Shown: in pieces, positions 1 to 10,413 of the stretch | How positions within the stretch are numbered: the first letter of the stretch is position 1 | How the letters are laid out: every line of letters starts with the position of its first letter | Source: Puccinellia tenuiflora | Lineage: Eukaryota > Streptophyta > Magnoliopsida > Poales > Poaceae | NCBI GenBank assembly: GCA_012064385.1 | Contig: QRDG01002501.1 | Span: 318,933-382,932 of the forward strand | Direction of reading: 5' to 3' | Length of the DNA stretch: 64,000 nucleotides | Position numbers and translations under genes: made by a program | The notes under the pieces: model-generated | The model's input: the letters and a program-made list of their open reading frames with translations, nothing else | Databases searched by the model: none | Told to the model about the DNA's origin: nothing

Positions 1-973
1 TATATGAAACTTTATCTCCGGACTCTTCCGGAGCTCCTCGTGATATCTAGGATCTCATCCGAGACACCGAATCAACATTTGATTACACCATTTACTTATC
101 TCACTAAAACCCTAGCTACATCGAAGCCTTAAGTGTGTGACCCTACGGGTTCGAGAACATGCAGACATGATCAGATCAATAATCAATAGCGGGACCGGGA
201 TGCCCATATTGACTCCTACATATTCAACGAAGTTCCTTATCGATTGAACCACGATGCCGGAGATTCTTAATCTCATATACGATTCCCTTTGTCTCACCGA
301 TATTTAACTTGCCCGAGATTCGATCGTCGATATCTCCATATCTAGTTTCATCTCGTTACCTGGCAAGTTCTCTTTACTCGTCCATAATATAGGATCTCCG
401 TGATTAACACTTAATCACATGGTTGCAACCTTTCTGATGCTATATTACCGAGAGGGCCCAGAGATATCTTTTCCGTCACAAGGAAGGACAAATCCCACTC
501 TTGATTCATGTCACCCAACAAATACCATCGGAGATACCTGAAAGCCACCTTTATAATCACCCAGTTACGAAGTGACGTTTGATGTCCACAAAGTATTCCT
601 CCAGTAAACGGGAGTGACATAATCTCATGGTCTAAGGAAACTATACTTGGCATACTAAAAGCGTTGGCAATGAAACTGTGTGACACGATCAATTACAACT
701 CTTTATTATTGGGTCTTGTCCATCACATCATTACTCCTAATGATATGACTCCGTTATCAAGTGACTATAACAAGTCCATGGTTAGGAAACTCTAACCATC
801 TCTTGACTAACGAACTAGTCCGGTAGAGGCTTACTAGGGACACCTGTTTGTTTATATACACATGCATTATGTTTCCGTTTAATACAATTATAGCATGGAA
901 AATAAACTATTATCATAAACATGAATATGCTAATAAACCATTTTATTATTGCCTCTAGGGCATATTCCCAACA
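1..973 (-). repeat. 3' LTR (partial) of the Copia element
   Basis: Bases 1-973 match the distal part of the LTR at 5865-7625. The match begins around 6652 and continues to the CCCAACA end. The outermost roughly 790 bases lie before the window. The inner edge at 973 abuts the polypurine tract. Confidence 0.92.
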
Positions 974-990
974 GTCTCCCACTTGCACTA
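974..990 (-). other. Polypurine tract of the Copia element
   Basis: The minus strand reads AGTGCAAGTGGGAGAC immediately before the LTR start TGTTGGG. This is the standard plus-strand priming site of Triticeae Copia elements and it orients the element. Confidence 0.85.
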
Positions 991-3875
991 GAGTCAATAA
1001 TCTAGTTTACATTTTCCGATCCAACACTCATGGTGTCTAACACTCATGGAGTCTCAGTGCTGATCATGTTTGCTCGTGGAAGAGGTTATGTCCGTGTTCT
1101 GTACTATACAGTTCTTTATGTTCTTTGCAAAACGTCAATGTCACCTACTTTGACATTACTTTATCATCACATGATAAACCTCTTATCATCACATGATAAA
1201 CCTCATCATCATATGATGAATATAATATATTTGGTTACAGAGTGAGACTTTCGTTTCCCTTTTATGCCTACATGACGTATGATCAGTCAAAAGAACTTTC
1301 ACATAGCATGTGCACCCGGAACTCACTCACTCTTGAAATAAAATTTCTCAAACCACAATATTATATCTTTTAATCCTTGAATTAATCATATACTCCTATA
1401 TGTTGTAGACTCACAAATCGACAATGCTATACTTTTCACTTCGATATTTCCGATCATGCTTTCGCTGCGCTTCTGCCTTTATGAGATTTCCAATCTAGTT
1501 TGGTTTTATGACTTCAACCAAGTCTACCAATCTCTAGATTTTATTATCTCAACTCCATGAAAAATGACTCCTCACTTAACATGTTCTTCTAACCAAGAAC
1601 TTGGGTCACATATCGTCAAATACAAACACATGGTTCTTATATGTTTAGACCTATGAACAATTCATAGTGAATTCTAACATATCCTCCAACCATCATTTTT
1701 GTACTGAGTTATCAACTCAATGTTTCACCTATTTCTCACAAGCAAATGAACCTTTCTTCACTTGTTCATTTTGAACTCCTTCAAAATCTTACTTAGGTAA
1801 AACATCCTGACATAATGTTATCAAACATATCTATCCACCATAGATACATCTATCTGCATAGATATTTGACGTTCAAATTAACTTCATAAGTTATATGTTG
1901 GTTCCTGACTCATTTATCGACAAAATACGCATCTATCTCCATAGCTATTTGACATTCAAATTAACTTCACAAGTTATGCGTATGGTCCCTGAAATATTTA
2001 CAACATTTATGAAATCTCCATTTCATATAAACAAGATGTTGTAAACTCCCACTCAAATATACACCATACACATATTAAATTGTGAAACCACTCTGGCTCC
2101 CACTCAGAAATATGTTACCTCTATATTTGTCCATAACTAGCTCCCACTCAAACATATGTCACCACATATTTTGATCTTGGAAAATAGTTTCTGCTCTAAC
2201 TTAACATATGTCGCTACATATCTTAATTAGATCACACTCGTGTATTTTCTCGATATTTTGGACACCTTCAAAATTCTTAATTAACTATAATATCGAGAAC
2301 TCTTTATACGAATGCTAGTACTCTGCTAGCATAAATCCTTTTGACTTTAAGCACAACTACACCATGTAGTTAACAACATTGAATATGTTAAAGAGCTTTA
2401 CCTCTTGTGCTTTTGTCCAGTAAGTTTTATTTATTCCTTACAAACCCTTTTGAAGAATAAATATGTGAAACAACGCTTTCAGAAAATCAAGTAACAATTA
2501 CTTTGTGATTTAAACTTAACATAGGATGACTCTTAGTCATTTTCGTATTTAAGGCTTCTATTTCTTCTTTGTAGTTTCGTAGATATGTCTTGTTTCTCAA
2601 ACATGACAAGTAAATCATGAATATTATTTTGTAACCTAACAAAATTTATATTCTTGAATCCTACTTTTCTTTAGACAAGCTAAACTGAAATTCAATGATC
2701 ACCATCATTAATTCCTTCATGTGTCAAGTTTTAACCAACAAAGCACTTTACATATGTGCCACTTGATACATAAACAAGCAAGGTTTTAGATTTTCAATTT
2801 ATTCCATCAATTCCTTTATCAATGAAACCTTTTCACGATAAACCACTAAAATACTTAGCACAACCAATAAATTGGTTTGCCCCTTTTAGTCTCATATTGT
2901 GGAATCACATTCATAGTCATACTTATGAATATACTACAACATTATTCGCAATAGTTTCTAATTATCTCATAATTAATGAAACCATCTTTTCTCATAACTC
3001 ATATGAAAAATACATGTGAATCATACATAGACCCTTATTTATAAAACAGAGTGTTTATCAAATAAATCTAAATGCTATTATCAAACCCCGAAGTAAAACC
3101 CTTCTTTGAGACCACACAATATCAAATAGTGTGTGATTACAATATCTTAGGACATATCAAACGCCTTTGAAATATTCTAAACATTGTAATTTGTGATAAC
3201 ACTTCTCACAAGTCCGCATACTAACATATAACTCAAATATTTTGTCTCTTTTGATCAAATCATAAAGACTCAATTTTCTTGTTAACTCAATATCCTAAAC
3301 TCCAGAAATCTATTTGATCTCATCAAATATCATAACTCGAATAAATACACCTATTTAATCATTTCATTTATGATGGAGTACACAAAATAATGACATCTAA
3401 CATTTGCTGAAAATACAACCAACACTTGTGTTTATTTTCAGCAACTCATGGCACTCTTCCAAAGGGTGGCATTTTAGTCATACTCCTTACAATAAGGCGT
3501 ATTGATAAAACATCAAAATATTTATTCAATATTTAGCACAACTAAAACAATTGTCATTATTAAGTTTTTGGATATTTTAGTATGTCACATATTTTATAAA
3601 TGTTTAACGAATTTATCATTTAGATTATAATAAGAATAATACACTTATAATCGAAACTTGTGATTTCCAAAAAGGATCACTCATGAAAATAGAACAACCA
3701 TTGTCTTTAACATGAATAACCGTCTCACATAAGCAAGACACACTAATCAAAATCACACTTAGTTCAATTACAAAACTTATTCAAATCCTCTAATCCAAAT
3801 GATAAATCTAGAGACAGATCATTGCCAGCATCAACTCCTTGATTGCCACCATTCCGCAACGTCTTCCCATATCCT
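991..3875 (-). other. AT-rich decayed interior (pol-derived or filler) of the Copia element
   Basis: No reading frame longer than about 70 residues survives. The tract contains repeated phrases such as CTCCCACTCA and ACATATGT. Near 1030-1090 the sequence resembles the end of Copia pol (for example the minus-strand image of a GCTCGTGGAAGAGGT-type segment), and around 1740-1800 a minus-strand frame weakly resembles the end of reverse transcriptase. No catalytic motif can be read. It is either very decayed pol or non-coding filler typical of non-autonomous elements. Confidence 0.6.
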
Positions 3876-4607
3876 TTATGCAAATCTCAAGCAGCAGGTT
3901 CTGTTTTCATAAAACAGAATGAGTATCAAATACTTATTGAAACCGCCACAATTCCAATTTGGAATTAAACACTTATAACTCGTATATCTCTGTATACTTT
4001 CTGCATTGTCAACTTCTCTTGCTATGGGTTCCACTTTGACATGACGCAACCGAGACACAAACTCATAGAAAGTGATCAAATCCCTTCCAATGACATAGTC
4101 TCCGGCATAATTCTTGAAGCTGGGGAGAAGCTAGCGTATCACCCCATCTATCGCGAAACCGTCATTCATCTCGTGGTTCCAAACAAGCACTAGACGATGA
4201 TGTATCTCATGCATTATCCTCAGGTGTTGTTCCAAGCAAGTGTTCTCTTCCATCTTGAGTGAAAGAAAACTGTTCAGACATTCGAACCTTACAATTCTAA
4301 CTTGTGCTGAAAAACTATTTTTCAGCTCATCAACAATCTCCATTGCAATCAAGTTCTTGAATTGTCTACTTAGGTCAGAATTCATGAAGGTGCACATCAT
4401 CCACTTGACTTTCAAGTAGGTGGTTCAAAACCACTCCATGTACTCTTCATAGCTTGCAGAAATATTTGGGTATTCTTCTAATGGTTCATCTAACACGTAG
4501 AGCTCAGCATTGGTGTGTAGGACTTCTTTCAGACGCAGGTACCACTCAAAAATTGACCCATCGAGACGCAGTTCTTTAGCAACAAACAGACTACCGTAGT
4601 CGACCAT
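3876..4607 (-). pseudogene. Copia gag remnant (UBN2-type)
   Basis: On the minus strand, 4607-4425 encodes a 60-residue piece beginning MVDYGSLFVAKELRLDGS and containing WYLRLKEVLHTNAELYVLDE. This matches the start of Copia gag proteins, which carry a SKLDG-x-N-F-x-WYLRLR-type motif. A second frame at 4415-4131 continues with a FMNSDLSRQFKNL-type helix, and a third at 4079-3876 carries EFVSRLRHVKVEP. The three pieces lie in gag order but are separated by stops or frameshifts. No CCHC zinc knuckle is readable. It cannot make a full capsid protein. Confidence 0.75.
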
Positions 4608-5850
4608 GATCTACAAGTATTTTTGCAAAGACATCTTAAGGACTTTTGTTTATGATAATTTTAGTTCATCTTAATCAAAATTACTACATGAACTCCCACT
4701 AAACTCAACATCTCTCAGGTTGTTTTAGTGACACACGATCCAAATCCACTACACCACAACCGATCATCATGTGAGATGATGTAGCTTCAATGGTGAACAT
4801 CACCATGTTGATCATATCATCCATATGACTCGTGTTTAACCTTTCGGTTCTTGTGTTCCGAGGCCATGTCTGTACATGCTAGGCTCATCAAGGAAACCGT
4901 AGTATTTCCGCGTGTGTAAATCTGGCTTACACCCGTTGTATGTGAACGTAGAATCTATCACACCCGATCATCACGTGGTGCTTCGAAACGAAGAACTTTG
5001 GCAACAGTGCATACTAGGGGAGAACACATCTTAATATTAACGTGAGAGATCACCTTATCATGCTACCATCGCGATCACATCTAAGTATAACAATAAGGTG
5101 CATAAAAGTATTAACATCACATGCAATTCATAATTGTGATATGATATGGCCATTCTTCTTGTGCCTTTGATCTCCATCTCCAAAGCACCGGCATGATCTC
5201 CATCACCGGCATGATCTCCATCATTATGGCGCCATTACCATGGTTGTCCACCAACTATTGCAAATACAACTAATGCTACTCTTAGCAATAAAGTAAAGCA
5301 ATTACATGGTGATTCAATGACACGCAGGTCACATAAAATAATAGACAACCACATGGCTCCTACCGGTTGCCGTACTCATCGACATGCAAGTCGTGAAAGA
5401 TTACAAACATGATCATTGCATACATTATCACAAATCACACATTGGCCATACCACATCACATGACCCCCTACAAAAACAAGTTAGACGTCCTCTACTTTGT
5501 TTATGCAATTTTTACGTGGCTTGGGTCAACGAGATAGAACCGTTCTAATCTACGCAAAATCACAACGGTGATATAGTAGTTGCTTATTTACTCAACCTTT
5601 CGAAAGGCCTTCCATTGAAATTGCATCTTCACTAAAGTAAGAGAAACAGACACCCGCCAGCCACTTATGCAATACAAGTTGCATGTCAGTCGTGGAACCG
5701 GTCCCTTGCGTGGACGAATAAGGTGGTCTAGGCCGCTTCAATGTCACAGTACCGCAAAGATGCAAAGTGCACGCGAGAAGGTAGCAACAAAAATATCAAC
5801 GCCCACAATTCCTTGTGTTCTAATCGCACCAACATCTACGAATAGATCTA
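4608..5850 (-). other. 5' untranslated leader of the Copia element
   Basis: This stretch lies between the primer-binding site and the gag remnant. It has short imperfect repeats such as CACCGGCATGATCTCCAT (about 5190-5222) and no coding potential. It probably corresponds to the packaging leader; that is inference from position. Confidence 0.5.
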
Positions 5851-5863
5851 GGCTCTGATACCA
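5851..5863 (-). other. Primer-binding site (tRNA-iMet type)
   Basis: The minus strand reads TGGTATCAGAGCC, complementary to the 3' end of plant initiator tRNA-Met, one base from the inner LTR end. This is the usual Copia primer site. Confidence 0.9.
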
Positions 5864-5864
5864 C

Positions 5865-7625
5865 TGAAGGGGTCGTTGCATAGAAAACAAAAATTTCCTA
5901 CGAAACAAGCGGAAGAAACCCCAAGGATCTAGATCTATTAGACGAAAGTAGCGAGGGCGAGATTCAATCTCTTACCCTTGAAGATCGAACAAACGCGTTT
6001 TGTCGGTGCAGGGGTTGGCTAGTCGATCCCCGCAACTAGACTCATCTAGTCGCGAGGAGATGTATTTCCTCGAGATCCAATCCGATGAAGCGCCGCAACG
6101 AGCAGCACCTCCGCGATATCCACACGTACAGCTCAATGAATAATTCCTCTCCTTGATCCCGCAAGCGAGGAGGAAGTGGCTCGTGAGATTCCAGCAGCAC
6201 GACGGTGTGGTGGTGGATATGGTGGAGAAATTCCTGCAGGGCTTCGCCAAGCGGCTGCAGGAGAGAGGAGGGAGGTGGGAGAGGGAGGCCGGCGGCTAGG
6301 GTTTGATGGGGTGCGCCCCAGCCCTCCCCTCCTCCTTATATAGGTGTGGGGGGCAGCCCTTGCCCCTCCCCCAAGTCCTAGGGGCGGCCGGCCAAGGGGA
6401 AACTTACCCCCCAAGGCAGCCCCTAGGGTTTTGGGGCCCTTTTCATATGTTGGGCCACATGGGCCTTTGGGGTTAGGGTGCGGCCAGCCCAAGTGGGCTG
6501 CTGCACCTCCCCTCGGTCCATGTGGGCCTTCTAGGTTCGTGGCCCCCAAAGGTGGGGCCCTCCGGAACCTTCCGGAACCTTCTAGAATCTTCCGGTACTC
6601 TGCCGGAATTTTCCCGAACTTTTTCGGAACCCTGGAAACCACTTTTCTTATATGAAACTTTATCTCCGGACTCTTCCGGAGCTCCTCGTGATATCTAGGA
6701 TCTCATCCGAGACACCGAATCAACATTTGATTACACCATTTACTTATCTCACTAAAACCCTAGCTACATCGAAGCCTTAAGTGTGTGACCCTACGGGTTC
6801 GAGAACATGCAGACATGATCAGATCAATAATCAATAGCGGGACCGGGATGCCCATATTGACTCCTACATATTCAACAAAGTTCCTTATCGATTGAACCAC
6901 GATGCCGGAGATTCTTAATCTCATATACGATTCCTTTTGTCTCACCGATATTTAACTTGCCCGAGATTCGATCGTCGATATCTCCATATCTAGTTTCATC
7001 TCGTTACCTGGCAAGTTCTCTTTACTCGTCCATAATATAGGATCTCCGTGATTAACACTTAATCACATGGTTGCAACCTTTCTGATGCTATATTACCGAG
7101 AGGGCCCAGAGATATCTTTTCCGTCACAAGGAAGGACAAATCCCACTCTTGATTCATGTCACCCAACAAATACCATCGGAGATACCTGAAAGCCACCTTT
7201 ATAATCACCCAGTTACGAAGTGACGTTTGATATCCACAAAGTATTCCTCCAGTAAACGGGAGTGACATAATCTCATGGTCTAAGGAAACTATACTTGGCA
7301 TACTAAAAGCGTTGGCAATGAAACTGTGTGACACGATCAATTGCAACTCTTTTATTATTGGGTCTTGTCCATCACATCATTACTCCTAATGATATGACTC
7401 TGTTATCAAGTGACTATAACCAGTCCATGGTTAGGAAACTCTAACCATCTCTTGACTAACAAACTAGTCCGGTAGAGGCTTACTAGGGACACCTTTTTGT
7501 TTATATTCCACACATGTATTATGTTTCCGTTTAATACAATTATAGCATGGAGAATAAACTATTATCATAAACATGAATATGCTAATAAACCATTTTATTA
7601 TTGCCTCTAGGGCATATTCCCAACA
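5865..7625 (-). repeat. 5' LTR of the Copia element
   Basis: This is a 1.76-kb LTR with TG...CA ends on the minus strand. The 5' (U3) half is AT-rich and contains the conserved ATCGGAGATACC and CGAGATTCGATCG blocks. The transcribed half is GC-rich with proline-rich shadow frames only. The sequence repeats at 1-973 and, more diverged, at 8736-10215. Confidence 0.93.
6336..6342 (-). promoter_or_regulatory. LTR TATA box
   Basis: TATATAA on the minus strand is followed by GGAGGAGGGG and GC-rich sequence, the normal promoter layout of this LTR family. The second LTR has the equivalent box near 9332. Confidence 0.55.
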
Positions 7626-7919
7626 CCCAGATCTTATTCTCGGCATGAACCTTGTATGACTCATAGTTGTACTCGTTCACATCACCATTGGAGGAGGCAT
7701 CAGAAGCAGCAGATTGGTACTAATCAAACACAAAATTTTAAAGAAGACAACAAGTTAGTATGCATTCATCACATCAGCTGGACAACAACATCACATGCAC
7801 AGTTGTGATAACTACGAGTTTTAAATCGAACTCACGGAGACAGCGTCATCAGAGGAGTCATCGGAGAGGTAGGGCTCATCATAGTCCTCGCCCACCTTCC
7901 TCTTCTGGCCAGCAGCACC
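7626..7919 (-). pseudogene. Truncated gene of the zf-XS-like family (two exons left)
   Basis: Two minus-strand exons can be read. Exon 7836-7919 (28 codons, starting GAAGQKRKVGEDYDEPYL, acidic) follows an AG acceptor and ends at a GTGAG donor. Exon 7719-7626 starts YQSAASDASSNGDVNEY, includes YESYKVHAENKIW and is then cut by the Copia LTR at 7625. Layout, phase-0 junctions and the Y-x-S exon start match the genes at 21436-23585 and 24021-25890, where the next segment is a K/E-rich helix followed by a CPFD zinc-finger-like domain. The zf-XS-like part would lie beyond the retrotransposon and is not seen. Family assignment is inference from exon style. Confidence 0.5.
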
Positions 7920-8735
7920 CTGTTTCAGATTCATGCAATAACAAGTTAAATAAAGTTTCCGATCCATTCCATAAGTACAGATACACTAATTTATATGTAG
8001 CCAAAGAAACTAAATCATAATCAAGGCAGTAACATCGAAATTCAACAAAGCTAAATGCACAACAGCTACTAGTAAACACATGAAACAAAGTCATACAAGC
8101 AAACCCTATTTACTTAGAGCAAGTAATTTAATCCACGATCAATACATCTAATTTATTAAAAATACGTAAACAAAATAGATACTAAGAAGCAAGTAATTTA
8201 ATCCAGTGGGCAATACATCAAAATAAACACACTTGCATCAACTATTTCATCCAGGGCCAATACATGAAATATATTCAAAGTAAGTAAACAAAATAGTACA
8301 TACAAAATGCAGCAATGTAATAAAGTCCAGTGAAATTTACAAACATATACTTGTTCTCTAAAGAAAGTAAGTGATGCAGATTTAATTAAAGGTGACATAC
8401 TAAAATAACTGGATATGCACCTAAATTGATCCAAAAACTACTCTAATTAGGGCATGCCACAAAAGAACATTCTAAAATGACTTTCCCAAACAATATCAAC
8501 ACCTAAAGACTACGCAATAATTCATGGGGTCTTTCAAATATGTTGCAGAATTGGATGGATGTCACTTACTAATTCGATTGGAGGACAAGTTACTATAATA
8601 GGGTAAATAATCTGGACAGGGAGGCAAGGAAAACATATTACTGACGTATTTTAATCTACAAATTAAGCTGCATCAAACCAAAACCAAATCAAATCTAACA
8701 ATAAATTAGTACCCGCAACAATCCCTAACTACTAC
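7920..8735 (-). other. Intron or upstream DNA of the truncated gene
   Basis: This is AT-rich sequence with short internal repeats: AAGCAAGTAATTTAATCCA-type phrases at about 8120 and 8190, and CAAAATAGATAC/CAAAATAGTACA. No exon is convincing. It ends at the outer edge of the second Copia LTR. Confidence 0.4.
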
Positions 8736-10215
8736 TGATGGGGTCGTTGCATAGAAAACAAAAATTTTCCTACGCAGCAAGCGGAATAAACCCCAAGGAT
8801 CTAGACCTACTAGATGGAGGTAGCGAAGATGAGATCCAATCTCTTACCCTTGAAGATCAACAAACGCGTTTTGTCGGTGCAGGGGTTGGCTAGTCGATCC
8901 CCGCAACTAGACTCATCTAGTCGCGAGGAGATGTATTTCCTCGAAGTCCAATTCGACGAGATGCCACAAGGGGCAGCACCTCCGCGGTATCCACACGTAC
9001 GGCTCGATGTAGATCTCCTCCGTCTTGATCCCGCAAGCAAGGTGGAGATGGCTAGATGGATCTCGGCACCACGACGGTTGTGGTGGCGTTGATGATGTAG
9101 TCTCCACGAGCAGGGCTTCGCCAACCCAAGCAAGAGAGAGCGAGAGGAGGAGGTGCAGCAGCAGCCCTACATCTAGGGGTGGTGCGGCAAGGCCATGGAG
9201 GTGGTGGTGGCGGCAGCCCTCCGGGGAGAGAGGTGGCGCCATGAGGAGGTAGTGCGGCAAGGGAAGGGGGTGTGGCGGCTAGGGCACCAAGGGGAGCACC
9301 CATGGGGTGCGGCAGCCCTTCCCCTGCCCCTCCTTATATAGGAGGCTAGGGGGGCTGCGCCCCTCTCCCTTCTAGGGCCGGCGGCTGGGGGGGCTTGGCC
9401 CCCAAGTTAACCCCTTAGGGTTTTTGGGGCGCCCCCCCTCTTTTGGGCCCCTTTGACCAACTTGGCCCATGTGGGTCTAGGGCTGGTGCGGCCAGCCCAC
9501 TAGGGTTGCTGCACCACCCTTTGGCCCATGTGGGTCCATACAATATGGGCCCCACTTCTAGACTCTTCTAGAACCTTCTGGAACCTTCCGGTACCCCGCT
9601 GAAATATTCTGGAACTTTTCCGATACCTCCGGAAACCACTTTCCTTATGAATCTTATTCTCTGGACCACTCCGGAACTCCTCGTGACGTCCGGGATCCTA
9701 TCCGAGACTCCGAATCACCATTCGTTCATTCCATCAATTATCTCATCGCTAACCCTAGCTACATCGGAGCGTTAAGTGTGTGACCCTACGGGTTCGAGAA
9801 CATGCAGACATGATCATATCAATAATCAATAGCGGGACCGGGATGCCCATATTGACTCCTACATATTCAACGAAGTTCCTTATCGATTGAACCACGATGC
9901 CGGAGATTCTTAATCTCATATACGATTCCCTTTGTCTCACCGATATTTAATTTGCCCGAGATTTGATCGTCGATATCTCCATATCTAGTTCTATCTCGTT
10001 ACCTGGCAAATTCTCTTTACTCGTCCATAATATAGGATCTCCGTGATTAACACTTAATCACATGGTTGCAACCTTTCTGATGCTATATTACCGAGAGGGC
10101 CCAGAGATATCTACTCCGTCACACGGAGGGACAAATCCCACTCTTGATTCATGTCACCCAACAAATACCATCGGAGATACCAGAAGCCACCTTTAATCAC
10201 CAGTTACGAAGTGAC
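8736..10215 (-). repeat. Second LTR of the same Copia family, cut off at an N
   Basis: Starting at TGATGGGGTCGTTGCATAG the sequence parallels 5865 onward. It is diverged in the GC-rich half and very similar from about 9755 on (the same CCCTACGGGTTCGAGAAC block and CGGAGATACC block). No primer site adjoins its left edge, so this is the outer 3' end of a minus-strand copy or a solo LTR. The last roughly 400 bases expected after GAAGTGAC are missing because the sequence jumps at the N (10216) to unrelated DNA. Confidence 0.85.
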
Positions 10216-10216
10216 N
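10216..10216. other. Assembly gap or join (single N)
   Basis: The only ambiguous base in the window. LTR sequence stops abruptly on its left and the 3' flank of the Ulp1-like gene begins on its right, so an unknown amount of sequence may be missing. Confidence 0.9.
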
Positions 10217-10413
10217 GAGCTTTCAACAAGCTAGCATAAATAGTAGTATGTAACAAAGGCAAATATGTAGCACTTAGAGAATAGCAATGTCATAGTCTTA
10301 CAAAACGAGTCATCCGTAAACAGACGTGAAGGCAATGGGGAAACCTTCTACGGGACTAAAACCGCCACTACACCCCAAAGTCTATCAACTTCAAACTCAA
10401 ATGGAAGACGTAG
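10217..10413. other. 3' flank of the Ulp1-like pseudogene
   Basis: AT-rich sequence immediately after the N; no feature recognised. Confidence 0.3.

Larger units (their letters stand above)
1..7625 (-). mobile_element. Non-autonomous Copia LTR retrotransposon (Angela/BARE-like), truncated by window edge
   Basis: Two copies of the same LTR (1-973 and 5865-7625) flank about 4.9 kb of AT-rich interior, in minus orientation. A polypurine tract lies directly beside the left LTR and a Met-type primer site directly beside the right LTR, which fixes orientation and boundaries. The LTR outer end reads TGTTGGGAATATGCCC on the minus strand, typical of Triticeae Copia elements. By eye only about a dozen substitutions separate the two LTRs over 973 bases, so the insertion looks young. 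No intact gag-pol exists: the interior holds gag pieces at 3876-4607 and otherwise stop-riddled sequence. This pattern fits a defective family mobilised in trans. The right target-site copy should be CCCAG (7626-7630); the left copy lies outside the window. Confidence 0.9.

Noticed and set aside
991..3875. A complete Copia pol on the minus strand of the first element
   Set aside because: No integrase, reverse transcriptase or RNase H catalytic motif is readable in any frame.
6133..6655. Pro/Gly-rich frames of 103 and 169 residues on both strands
   Set aside because: They lie in the GC-rich transcribed half of the Copia LTR; open frames on both strands reflect base composition.
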